From the NCBI GenBank assembly GCA_051453625.1, contig JBOZIK010000001.1, forward strand, positions 292,935,374-292,999,373: a stretch of DNA of 64,000 bases. Direction: 5' to 3'. Origin of the DNA: Welwitschia mirabilis (Eukaryota; Gnetophyta; Gnetopsida; Welwitschiales). The notes below the pieces were generated by a model. That model was given only the letters and a program-made list of their open reading frames with translations. It was not told the origin of the DNA and searched no databases. Made by a program: the position numbers and the translations under genes. Position 1 is the first letter of the stretch. Every line of letters starts with the position of its first letter. Shown here one piece after another: positions 1 through 9,890 of this stretch.

Positions 1-282
1 AAAAAGTTTAAATCTATTCAACTTGTGTTGTTATATAATGCTAAAGTTCATCTTTTGAATAACAAGTTGACCACTGAATAGTTAGATTCTTACCTTTTAG
101 AGAAAGTGCATCTTAATGGCTTAGTTAAGATTTTAGACTTAGAGACTAGAGAGATTCAAAAGGTTAATAGACAAAGGTTGAAATTATATGAAGGATATTT
201 AAATACAACCATAAACATAGTAGAAGCACTTGTTTTGGACATTTCCATCAATGAGGAGAACTTCCTTCTTATCATTATCTGA
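1..282 (+). pseudogene. pol: Athila-type pol, C-terminal end of integrase region (partial)
   Basis: Reading from base 1 gives 93 codons with a single internal stop (TAG at about base 88, where Trp is expected) before a terminal TGA. The translation contains LVLLYNAKVHLLNNKLTTE followed by EIQKVNRQRLKLYEGY. This is the usual end of plant gypsy integrases, where a basic tail after the catalytic core ends in a pattern like VNGQRLKPY. The same tail is found, more decayed, at the ends of B (about 35880-35960) and C (about 46780-46840). Only the tail is present here, because the window begins inside the gene. It is the least decayed coding stretch of element A. Confidence 0.75.
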
Positions 283-2590
283 GTTATTTTCTAGCCTACT
301 TCTTTGGTTGATGTTATGATGTTATCTAATCCTCTTTTAGACTTGATTTTTGTATTGCTTTATGAAGTTTTATGATTAGTATTTATACTTAGGATTTTAT
401 AATGGTAAGGTTGGATTTACCCAATTTTGAGACATTCCCATGTCTATAGACTTCACTCAATGAAAGATTTCTTAGTTTCTTGTGATTTTTTTTAATGGTG
501 TTAAGGTCTTGGGTTATTTGAAAGTGTTTTTTCCTTTTTTCAAATCTTACCTATTCACCTTTCTCTTTTTGAGTGTGTGACCATAAGAGAACTTAAAAAA
601 AAAAAAAGAAATAATGATCATGATCTATTATATTTTATGCCTTAAGAAAAATACATGGTCACCATAATGTTGTACAACATTAGGATACATTTTTTAAAAA
701 GGAATCTTTGGTAGTATTTATAGCTATGGAAACTCCATTGAGGGATTAGTTGGTTATGCTTTATGGGTTCTTACTCCTCTGATTATGATTGCACTCAGCT
801 CATTATAGAAAAAGTTATAGTAAACTTTAAGGCTATGGGATCAATGGTGTTCCTAGTGTCATTAGAAGAATTGCTTATTTCTAAGACTTTTAATATTCCC
901 ACTTGGTCATTTCACTTTTAAAGTTTTGGATGTATTTGTGGCATGTGAGAAAGTGATTTCAGTTCTCAGTAATTTTTTATCTTGACATTCACTGTTCTAA
1001 GCACTTAAATCTTTAGGTATTACCATAACCACTGCCTTTTTGAGTAAAACATTATAAAGTTTATATATTTTATCATGCATATTTACTTAGGTGAATTTAT
1101 AATTTCTTCTTTGGGAGTTTGCTAAATTAGTACTTAAAATAGGTAAACAATATTCTCCTTATTTCTTATGTTCATTTCAATTTTATGTTTTTTTGATTTT
1201 TGAGTTTGGTATTTCAAAGTTATTTATGCATTTTATTATTTTTTCATAGGACCTTAATCATTTAGTAGTTTTCCTATTATCCTTTTATCTTATATCATTT
1301 TTCAATGAGCATTTAAAAATACAAAAGAACATCTTTTTCATTTTCTAGTTTTAATGAGTTTCCTTATATCTTACAAAGTTCTAAGTTCATCTTACTTTTC
1401 TTTTCCGTTTGGGCACATTCATTTATCTTTTATTAATAGGTTTTATCCTAGATATTTTATTTTTTTTAGATATAGTTTTTAAGGTCTTGTGATTTTGGCC
1501 TTTTTCCCTTAATTTTCTTGGTTTTCTTTCTTTTTTTTTTAATCTTTTTGAGTTTTCCTATTTAGAACTAATACTTAAATGATCATATTTAAGCCTAAGT
1601 TTTTTAGCTAATATGTTTTTTATAAAAAACTTATAAATGTCCTATCATCTACTTGGTCATCCAGATAATACTGGGAGGATGATTGTCTGATTTTTTTTTA
1701 GTTATCCTAGGGATATCATCTAGATGATGCGACCAGATAATAGTGTGATATAACCATGTCCCAGATACTATTTCCTTACTTTTAATCATTTTTCATTATT
1801 TTTACATATTTTTCCAAGAGATGACAACCCCTCTAACCTATACCAGCATTCTAAGATTTGTCTTACTTAATTTTGTATCTAGATTTATGAGATTTTAGTA
1901 AATTTTCAAAAATGAGGTATGTTTCTCTCTCCTCCTATTTTTTAATTTGTTTCTCGCATGTGTTTAGCCTNNNNNNNNNNNNNNNNNNNNNNNNNNNNNN
2001 NNNNNNNNNNNNNNNNNNNNNNNNNNNNNNNNNNNNNNNNNNNNNNNNNNNNNNNNNNNNNNNNNNNNNNTCTCTCCTCCTATTTTTTAATTTGTTTCTC
2101 TCATTTGTTTAGCCTCTTGATGTGTAGTTTTCATTTATACTATTTAGTTTTTTATTCTCTTTGATTTAGGACTTATAGATTTAAATTTCATTATGTATTT
2201 TTTGATTTATGAGTAGTTATGTATTTTACAAGGTGTTTTAAAATTTCTATCTTTCACACTAGTTTTTTTGAAAACTGTGTGTTAAAACATAGAAATCCTT
2301 AGGCAAAATTGATTAGTTCAACATGTTCTATGATTTTACTAAATTAATTTTTTATTTGAGCAAGTCAAATTTTCACTACATCTGGGGTCCACTTAAAATA
2401 CATCTTTTTGTTTCTTCATGTATTTCTCATTTTTCTTCTTATGTTAAGAAAACTTGGAACACATTGCAACGTTTAGGGAGGGCAAGATATATTTTCAGCA
2501 TTTTTTTATGGTTTTTATCAATTTTTAGGGATTATTGGTGTGCATTCATGCAACATTTTTAACATGTCTTTTTGCTTTTTCATTATGTGT
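283..2590 (+). other. Post-pol non-coding region of element A
   Basis: No coding frame was found. The stretch is T-rich on the + strand and matches the post-pol regions of B (36040-37300) and C (46900-47700). A shared block carries a phrase like 'ggctatgggatcaatggtgttcctagtgtcattagaag' spread over about 825-870 here and repeated at 36500 and 47410. It contains a perfect 14-bp palindrome, ATCATCTAGATGAT, at 1715-1728 and a weaker TCATCC/GGATGA pair just upstream. A 100-N gap at 1971-2070 has the same roughly 45 bases on both sides. Small open frames here (1912-2164, 2323-2562) show no family resemblance. Confidence 0.6.
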
Positions 2591-3831
2591 TTTTTGTTTC
2601 AAATTGAGTAGGTCCCATACACGTAGAGCTAGATAGATCAAGATTGAAGCCAAGGTATTATAGTAGGGGGTAGGTCCTATAGTTGAGCTTAAGATTGAGC
2701 ATGTAGAGCCTACACATTAACCACCTTAGCATGAATGTTTTATGATGATATAGATAGTCAGTATCTATGTTGAGCGACACTCCAGATATTTTATAAGCCA
2801 TATTGAATCAAAGTTAGATTAGAGACTTATAGATTTATCGCTCAAATGAATTACAAATGCATGTGAGTCATATTATGTTTTAAAGATGAGGAAATTTTAC
2901 AATACCATGCATATCGAGAGATGGCTTGATGCTTGTGGTTAATTATAGGACATTATTGTTGCTTATATATGGGACTACGAGATAGTAATTCTTCCATCCC
3001 ATATTAAAATTATCATAGATGTTGGTTGGCTTGAAAGCATGCATATACACTGAGCTAGTGGGATTGAGGAGTGCCCAGCATATGGCACTATTTTGGATAT
3101 ACTAGCTGATCTTACCACTAATTAATAGGAGCTACCTATTACAGAACTAATCCTCGTATATAGGATTTTGCATAAAGGGTTGATCCATAACATTAGTTCA
3201 TCTTTTCATGATAGTCTTGCTATGATAGCACACTTGTAGATATTAGTAGCATTTAAATAAGGGAAGCAAATGAATATTCCTATTTATCTAGAGAAGACTC
3301 AAATCTATAGTCAAGGCATAGTAGCTTTAAACACTTAGTTACCTATATCTCCTCTTAGCATGTTAGATGGTCTAGGATACCAGAGCTCATGGCTGAGTAG
3401 TGTTTATCACACATTCAAACCTCACCTCGCTATCTATAGAACATGGATATACAAGTTCCAAGAGAGGCAGAGAGACCTCAAGTATAGAGATCTATGATTG
3501 GAACTTTGCTCGAGTAGATTCAAGTCCTTCTGGCTGAGATCACTAAGATCATTAAAGGTTTTCTTAATAGAGGTATCTAGTCACTTGATTAGAGGATTCA
3601 GACTTTAGAATAGAGGATTTGTTTATTAAGAGGATACTGTAGTATAATACAGACTAAATTGTTGACATGTGTCACTGTGTATTCAGTAGAGTATGATAGT
3701 GAACATTCCTTAGGCGGTACATGTCTAGGGTAATGAGACATTTAAATCTATCTCCACATCTTTAAACCTCCATTTCCTCATAGATCCTAAGCATCCTCCC
3801 TCTTCTTCCCCTACTCCTAAGTTAGTTGTTG
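2590..3831 (+). pseudogene. Env-position ORF remnant of element A (possible plant transposon protein domain)
   Basis: This stretch is visibly less AT-rich and more protein-like than its surroundings, although it has many stops and frame changes. One + frame at about 3020-3330 gives WLESMHIH, then ASGIEECPAYGTILDILADL, then ELILVYRILHKGLIHNIS and MIAHLLILVAFK with stops between. The layout resembles the uncharacterised 'putative plant transposon protein' domain that often occupies the env position downstream of pol in Athila-type elements. That domain has no proven function. The assignment rests on remembered family pattern and position, not on a search. The corresponding region was not seen in B or C. 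A 150-N gap truncates it at 3832. Confidence 0.4.
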
Positions 3832-3981
3832 NNNNNNNNNNNNNNNNNNNNNNNNNNNNNNNNNNNNNNNNNNNNNNNNNNNNNNNNNNNNNNNNNNNNN
3901 NNNNNNNNNNNNNNNNNNNNNNNNNNNNNNNNNNNNNNNNNNNNNNNNNNNNNNNNNNNNNNNNNNNNNNNNNNNNNNNNN

Positions 3982-4516
3982 TAACTATCTTTAATATTTA
4001 CATGTTATAATGAGGACTAATTTTACTTGGCTAATCTTTCTATTTCATTAGTACTTAATTCAGTGGAGGGCAATTTCATTTCATTTCCTGATTATCAGTA
4101 AAAAATAAAAATTATATCATAGGTTCCTAATTTTGAAAATCATTTTTGAGCTTGTTGTTCTCTCCATCGTCTGGATGATGACTTGGATAACCCACTAGCT
4201 AAGTTTCTAGTAGGTGAAAGTTNNNNNNNNNNNNNNNNNNNNNNNNNNNNNNNNNNNNNNNNNNNNNNNNNNNNNNNNNNNNNNNNNNNNNNNNNNNNNN
4301 NNNNNNNNNNNNNNNNNNNNNNTGGATAACCCACTAGCTAAGTTTCTAGTAGGTGAAAGTTCTAGTTTTTCTAATTTCTTATGATTTAATTTATGTCTCT
4401 ATAATTTCTAATAATCTTTCTGAGATGATTTCCTTAAGTACCTTAGTTGTTTTTATTGTTTAATAAGTTGACTCATAAACATTTTTTATTACCTAGTTTT
4501 ATCAGGGACTGATAAG
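3982..4516 (+). other. Pre-LTR region of element A with imperfect hairpin
   Basis: No coding frame. At 4165-4180 there is a near-perfect inverted repeat, CATCGTC-TG-GATGATG. It occupies the same relative position upstream of the 3' LTR as the perfect hairpin of B at 38200-38229. The 100-N gap at 4223-4322 has an identical 39-base stretch on both sides (4184-4222 and 4323-4361), so the apparent duplication is an assembly effect. Confidence 0.55.
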
Positions 4517-4532
4517 GCTAAGTGGGAGGCTA
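4517..4532 (+). promoter_or_regulatory. Polypurine tract of element A
   Basis: The run CTAAGTGGGAGGC stands immediately before the 3' LTR start. Equivalent purine runs precede the 3' LTRs of B (about 38826-38839) and C (about 48296-48313). This is the plus-strand primer site of LTR retrotransposons. Confidence 0.7.
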
Positions 4533-5772
4533 TGTCATATTGCCAACTTACACATATTTTAAGGGTATTTTGAGTATTTTTATAGGTTGATAGATAGATA
4601 ATTACTTGATTTCATTAATAATAAAGATCTNNNNNNNNNNNNNNNNNNNNNNNNNNNNNNNNNNNNNNNNNNNNNNNNNNNNNNNNNNNNNNNNNNNNNN
4701 NNNNNNNNNNNNNNNNNNNNNNNNNNNNNNATAGGTTGATAGATAGATAATTACTTGATTTCATTAATAATAAAGATCTAAGATGAAAGAGATGAAAAAA
4801 TGAAATCTTTATGATGATTTATAGCATTTTGAGTAGTTCTTAATACTTTACATTTCTAGAACAACTTTCTACAAAACATTAAGGATGATGCACTGATGGA
4901 AGATTTGTGAAAGGCCATAATCCACTTCATTATCCGGAGGATTAGACAGATTACAAATTAATTCATGCTAATAGGGATGCTGACTATAATCAATCTGACA
5001 ACAAATGAGGATTATTTATGAGATGGCATTATCTCCTTTATTATCTGCACAACTAGTTGGATGATACTATTATAACTTTTGCACTAAATACTCACCTAAT
5101 TTCTACCAACTGTCTATCTATTTCTCTTAGTGTGTTTGTTACGATTTTACCCATGTCTATCTGTTTGACTTGTAATGTGTTTATGTGTCAATAAATATTG
5201 GTCTTATCCTTGACTCTTACTTATCTCTGTTTGCATCTAAAATTCTCATGATAAGAGATTAAAGGGCTAGTAATCCATTCTTGTTATTATAGAGAGATAC
5301 TTTCTTTGGTGTTTTACAGTATTTACCCCATGGAAGTGTGGATACTTTGTAACATGGATGTGGTTAGAATATAAAAACACTTATTTTCTAATTTCAATGC
5401 ATGTTTGTTCCTCACCCTTATATCTTATGTTAATTATACTTCGATGATAGTTTCTTTAGTAATATAGGTTATGAGAGCAACCTTTATCAAGGTTGTGTAT
5501 GGTTAGTATAGGTTAGGTGCATTGTTATTTCCTTTTCCTAGCTTATCTTTGTACAAGTGCATTGTATTTTACTTTCATGCATTGCAAGTTATTTTTTATA
5601 GTTAGAGTACAAAGTGCTTTGGCTTATTAAAATCAATCCTTTTACTCCTACTTTGGCCTTCGATAGATTATAAAATTTGGATCACTACCATTTATATTAG
5701 TATGTTGTGTTTGTGCAAATATTTGTGATTGATAAGATTTTACTTAACTAAGGATGTAACATTACATAAATA
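4533..5772 (+). repeat. 3' LTR of element A
   Basis: It starts TGTCATATTGCC, matching TGTTGTGCTACC at the start of the C LTR, directly after the polypurine tract. It runs through a weak TATA-like stretch at about 5190-5197 and an R/U5 part alignable with B and C. The end is placed near 5772 (attacataaata), by alignment with the cacatcataaca end of the B LTR. Minus-strand copia RT sequence follows at once. A 100-N gap at 4631-4730 has an identical 49-base stretch on both sides (4582-4630 and 4731-4779). Confidence 0.7.
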
Positions 5773-5774
5773 TG

Positions 5775-6115
5775 CATTGCAATAGATACACTTTATTATT
5801 CTTAAAGGCTGCAAATGATAAAAGCATTCTAATGCTATTAATTCTTATGATTAGAACAAATGAATTGGTTGAAGCCTTGTACTACTAATTTTGCTTTGTT
5901 TTTGATGATATTATTGTTCTGATCACATTGTTCTTAAAGATCCACTTAGTTCCAATAACATTGTTATCTTTTGGCCTTTTGATAAGTTTTCTTACATTAT
6001 TTCTTTTAGACTATTATAATTCATCTTACATGACCATCATCCATTCTTCATGGGATTTAGCTTTTTCAAATTTCTTAGGTTTTATTTACCAAACATAATA
6101 AATGTGGACACAAAA
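5775..6115 (-). pseudogene. pol: Copia-1 reverse transcriptase, N-terminal fragment
   Basis: The minus-strand translation includes KRPKDNNVIGTKWIFKN, the conserved entry motif of copia RT. Further on come IRMLLSFAAFKNNKVYLLQ, the stretch that normally leads into the first catalytic Asp. The fragment breaks there, at the end of element A's LTR, so none of the RT catalytic aspartates is present. The preceding EW-M--DEL motif is visible with a stop in place of Gln. The break is explained by insertion of A rather than by a primary 3' truncation. Confidence 0.75.
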
Positions 6116-6229
6116 ATTCTTTATAAAGCTTTTTATCTTTATCTTTGAGATAACTTCTCTAATAATGAACTCTAAAAGATAATCTTTTAGCTATTTAATC
6201 CTTTTAGTTATAACTTCTTTTGTAAGGAA

Positions 6230-7063
6230 TTTTTATTTTTTTTCAGTAGATATTTCTTTATTTGTGGGGATTCTTGAAGATATGTCTTCCTTATCATTTG
6301 AACAAGTAGCCCTTATGCCAATAGCATCAATTTGCACATTTATTTATTCTTCCATAGTTAAACTTCTACTCTTTAAAACACAATAAGCTCTACTTCTAAT
6401 TGAGTATCCCAAAAATATAGCTTTATCAATCTTAGATTCAAATTTTCTTAGATGTTCTCTATCTTTTAATATATAATATTTACTCTCAAATACTTTAAAA
6501 TAAGAAATATTTGGTTGTCTTTCTTTTCACAACTCATAAGAAGTTTTATCCATATTGGGTCTAAGATAAACTATTTTTATGATATAACATGTACTGCTAA
6601 TAGATACAACCCAAAAAAAGTTTGGAATCTCTTTGTTATTTAACATAGCTCTTGTCATTTCTTAGAGGACTTTATTCTTTCTTCTAGTAATACCATTTCA
6701 TTGTAGTATTTCAGAGGTTTAAAATTGGTAAGCAATACTATTGTCAATGGAATACTTCTCAAATAAATGATTTTTAAATTCATCACCATGATCGCTTCTT
6801 ATTTTCTTTATGGTATACTCTTTTTTATTTTGAATTTTATTGCATATGTTAAACTAATGTTTGTAAGTTTCATATTTATTTAAAAGAAATGCAACCCATG
6901 TGTATCTCAAGAAATTATCAATCATGATTAGAAAATAGTATTTACCTCTTAAAATTTGATTTTATGCTAGTTCTACCATGTTCATATGAATAAGTTCTAA
7001 AGGCATAGTTGTGGAAACTTGATTTTTACTCTTATGTAATGTTCTTATTTATTTTCCTTTTTA
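6230..7063 (-). pseudogene. pol: Copia-1 integrase core
   Basis: This is the best preserved domain of copia-1. The minus strand reads MPLELIHMNMV, IMIDNFLRYTWVAFLLNK, IRSDHGDEFKNHLFEKY, NGITRRKNKVL, MLNNKEIPNFFW, CYIIKIVYLRPNMDKTSYEL and FESKIDKAIFLGYSIRSRAY in order, with a few stops. This matches the copia rve core and the C-terminal GKFESKxDEAIFLGYS region. Of the DDE triad, the first Asp appears as Asn (HMN), the second is kept (RSDHG), and the Glu of the usual NGVVERKN is Arg. The enzyme would be dead even without the stops. It follows the GAG-pre-integrase region without a gap. Confidence 0.85.
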
Positions 7064-7560
7064 GCATTTGTCACAAAGACCATGTTTTTTAACATTTATT
7101 TTTGGAATACCTTTTGAAAATTTCTTTTCTAATAATCATTTTCAAATGATCATAATTAACATGATCCAAATATTTATGCTAAAGTACTTCTTGATTAACA
7201 TGGGAAAAATAATAAGTAAAAAAATTATTGATCAATGTTATAAACATTATCTATTCTATTTGCTTTGAGAATAATATCATTTGTTTTGCCATGCCTAACT
7301 TTACATTTAGTGCTATCAAAAATAACCTTATGATATTTATCACAAATTTGAATAAGATTATGCAAATTATGCTTTAAACCATTGACATACAAAACTTCAT
7401 TTATTCTAAGTAAGTTATCTCCATTGATGCTTTTGATTCTTTTGATTTTGACTCTTCTATTATCATTAAAAGTAATTTCTCCTCCATTAAAATCACTCAA
7501 CCTTTTGAATATAGACTTGTCTCTTATCATATATCAAGAATAGCCACTGTCCAAATACTA
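7064..7560 (-). pseudogene. pol: Copia-1 protease end and GAG-pre-integrase domain
   Basis: The minus strand carries the protease active-site text YLDSGYS (the DSG codons are at about 7543-7551). A TGA follows in place of the usual Arg codon, then YMIRDKSIFKRLSDFNGGE. An open frame of 101 codons (7530-7225) continues with VLYVNGLKHNLHNL and CDKYHKVIFDSTKC, ending NDIILKANRIDNVYNID. It ends near a CxxC pair (CDKC, 7064-7075) typical of the zinc-binding part just before integrase. The spacing matches SIRE-like gag-pol. It is the longest unbroken coding stretch of this element and would otherwise pass as a small orphan gene. Confidence 0.85.
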
Positions 7561-8500
7561 GCTAGTGCCATTTGAAACCTTACAAATTATTTGAATTAAA
7601 AGACTTTTCAAATCATTAACTTTTATCCATGTAGTCCTTTTATACTGATGTGGTACACCTCCTCTTGAAAGAAATTTAAAAGTAGTAATTGAATTTAAAA
7701 ATAACATCAATTTCCTAGCATTACAAAATAACTTTGAATAACCTGACTTACCATAAAAATGACATGTAACTTTAGAAATAAACTTATTTTTCCAAGTTAC
7801 CTGATTTTACTAAAGTTGTAATCTTTGAGGGATGAAACTAATACTTGTCTTATTATGAGTGTTGTGATGCCAAATTGACCTATTTAATACACTTGTGAAG
7901 TACATTTTCAGGTCTTATTGATAGGTTTTTCAAGAGATTTACATAAATTATGCAAAGCTTTCATATAGGCCAAAAGATTTAATAATTTCCAAATAAAAAT
8001 ACATTTTTGGATAATAATGGATCAAAGCAATAAGATGAAGATATATTGGTTGTTCTCCATCAAAGGGGATGATAGTTAGAAAAGTATGATCATTCTCTAT
8101 GTCATGGGAATAACGATTGGAACCACAGTTATCTTTTTTGACACANNNNNNNNNNNNNNNNNNNNNNNNNNNNNNNNNNNNNNNNNNNNNNNNNNNNNNN
8201 NNNNNNNNNNNNNNNNNNNNNNNNNNNNNNNNNNNNNNNNNNNNNTAATGTTGTACACCTCCTCTTGGAATAAATTTAAATGGAAAAGTACTAACTAAAT
8301 TTAAAAATAGCATCAATTTTCTAGCATTAAAAATTAATTTTAAATGAGTTGACTATCATAGAAATGACAAGTAAGTTTAGGAATAAACTTTTTTTCCACA
8401 TTACCTAATTTTCCTTACTTTGTAGTCTTTGGGAGGATGAAACTAATACTTGATGTATTATGAGCTAGTTTTCAAATTCTAAGCATTTGTTTCAATTTAT
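7561..8500 (-). pseudogene. Copia-1 linker between gag and protease, with an internal duplication
   Basis: About 230 bp (roughly 7635-7860) recur in diverged form at 8245-8463, in the same orientation. The shared text includes ggtacacctcctcttg and ggatgaaactaatactt. The two copies differ at perhaps one base in five, far more than the other gap-flanking repeats here, so this may be a genuine old duplication. A 100-N gap lies at 8146-8245. The 285 bases between the copies (7861-8145) have no counterpart elsewhere that I could see and hold no recognisable frame. Confidence 0.5.
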
Positions 8501-9822
8501 TTAAATCATTAAAAAATTTATTAACAAAATGCAATAATTTTTTTTATGTAGTACAAGTTTAGAATTTTCTAGATTGATCATTTTATAACTTGATTCCATT
8601 TCCTTCATTCTTTAGTAAAAGATNNNNNNNNNNNTTATTTAGATTATTTATGTACTTATCATCTTTTTACATTCTATGTATAGTTCTTGATAAGTACCTT
8701 AGAGCTCATTCTAATCTTTTTTAATGACATTGAAATCATTAGGTTTAGATGTATTAGGCATGTTTGATAAAGGAAGCATAATTTCCATGAATGAGAGCCT
8801 TGGATATCCATCTGAATCTTGGCCTAAACTACTGTCATCATCCTTATTTACATTATTCCATTTTGCTACAAAAGAAGATGTATTTGACTTTCTTTATTCT
8901 CTCTTATTATTTGGACACTCATTTGCCATGTGTTCAAAGCATTTACATGCATAGCGTTGAATATATTTCCCTTTATCTTTATCTCTTCTAAACTTTAAGT
9001 GTCCTCTTCTTGTAACTCTACTTGGCCCACCTTCCTTTTTCTTCTATGTAAAAATTTCTTGAATCTTCTAACTAGGAGAGAAACTTCATCATCATTGAGA
9101 TCTTTATCTGATTTTTCTAACTTGTACTCCTCCCACATACATTTCAAAGTAATACCATTCTTCTTATCTTTAGAAAATTTTAATTCATATGTTTATAAAT
9201 TACCTTGCAATTCTTTTAGAACCATCATATTGATATCCTTACTTTTTTCAATTATAGTAACTTTTGCTTTAAGTCTCTTTAAAAGGAATCTCAGTAATTT
9301 TTAGATAACTTTTGCCTCATACATTCTTTCATCTATACTTTTCATGGAATTAACAATGTCGATAAGTCTAGTAAAGAATTATTATAAAGTCTTCTCCTCG
9401 TCCATATAAATGTCTTCAAATTTGGAAATAAGCATTTAAAGTTTCATCTATTTGATAGTGGATGTCCCTTCATATGCAACTTCAAGAATATTTCACACTT
9501 CTTTTACATATTCATAGTTTATAATTTACTTAAATTCATCTACACAAATGCACAAAGTGTACCATTAATAGTATAGACATCTATGATGGCTTTGAACTCT
9601 TAGTGTGAGTTCATTGGTCTTGGGTTTTTTGAACTCTAATGGTATTACCATGGGTATCAATTTTCATTAAAGTAGGCATAATATATCCATTTTAAATAAC
9701 CTCTTCAATGTTTGCATCTAAGAATCTAAGGAATATTCTCATTGGGCTTTCCAATATACATAGTTTAATCCATCAAACATAGGTGAATGACCAATGGAAA
9801 AACTATCCATAGGGTTACTCAT
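8500..9822 (-). pseudogene. gag: Copia-1 gag (nucleocapsid/capsid)
   Basis: The start codon is placed at 9822 on the minus strand because the frame opens MSNPMDSFSIGHSPMFDGL, then NYVYWKAQ. This is the characteristic SIRE-type gag opening, about 55 bases after the primer-binding site. Stops and frameshifts follow almost at once. Near the other end, at 8956-8913, lies a CCHC knuckle remnant, read R-Y-A-C-K-C-F-E-H-M-A-N-E-C-P, in which the first Cys appears as Arg. Plus-strand open frames at 8724-9304 are shadows of this gag. An 11-N gap lies at 8624-8634. Confidence 0.8.
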
Positions 9823-9876
9823 TTTTTGAGGTTCTAGAGACTATACCTGTTAAGATGTTAACATAGACTCAATGAA

Positions 9877-9888
9877 GCTCTAATACCA
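9877..9888 (-). promoter_or_regulatory. Copia-1 primer-binding site (initiator tRNA-Met type)
   Basis: On the minus strand the bases read TGGTATTAGAGC, one transition away from the common plant copia site TGGTATCAGAGC. It stands two bases from the LTR end at 9891, as expected. Confidence 0.85.
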
Positions 9889-9890
9889 AA

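Larger units (their letters stand above)
1..5772 (+). mobile_element. Element A: 3' part of an Athila-type Ty3/gypsy retrotransposon
   Basis: The window opens inside the end of a pol frame. It continues through a long post-pol region, an env-position ORF remnant, a polypurine tract and a 3' LTR. The pol tail and post-pol text can be aligned by eye with element B (35780-36780) and element C (46750-47520), so A, B and C are one family. The LTR ends in the middle of the reverse transcriptase of a minus-strand copia element, so A most likely inserted into that element. The 5' LTR, gag and most of pol lie outside the window. Four assembly gaps interrupt it (1971-2070, 3832-3981, 4223-4322, 4631-4730). 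Confidence 0.8.

Noticed and set aside
8724-9304. Three plus-strand open frames that could pass for small membrane proteins
   Set aside because: They are shadows of the minus-strand copia-1 gag; hydrophobicity comes from T-rich antisense codons.
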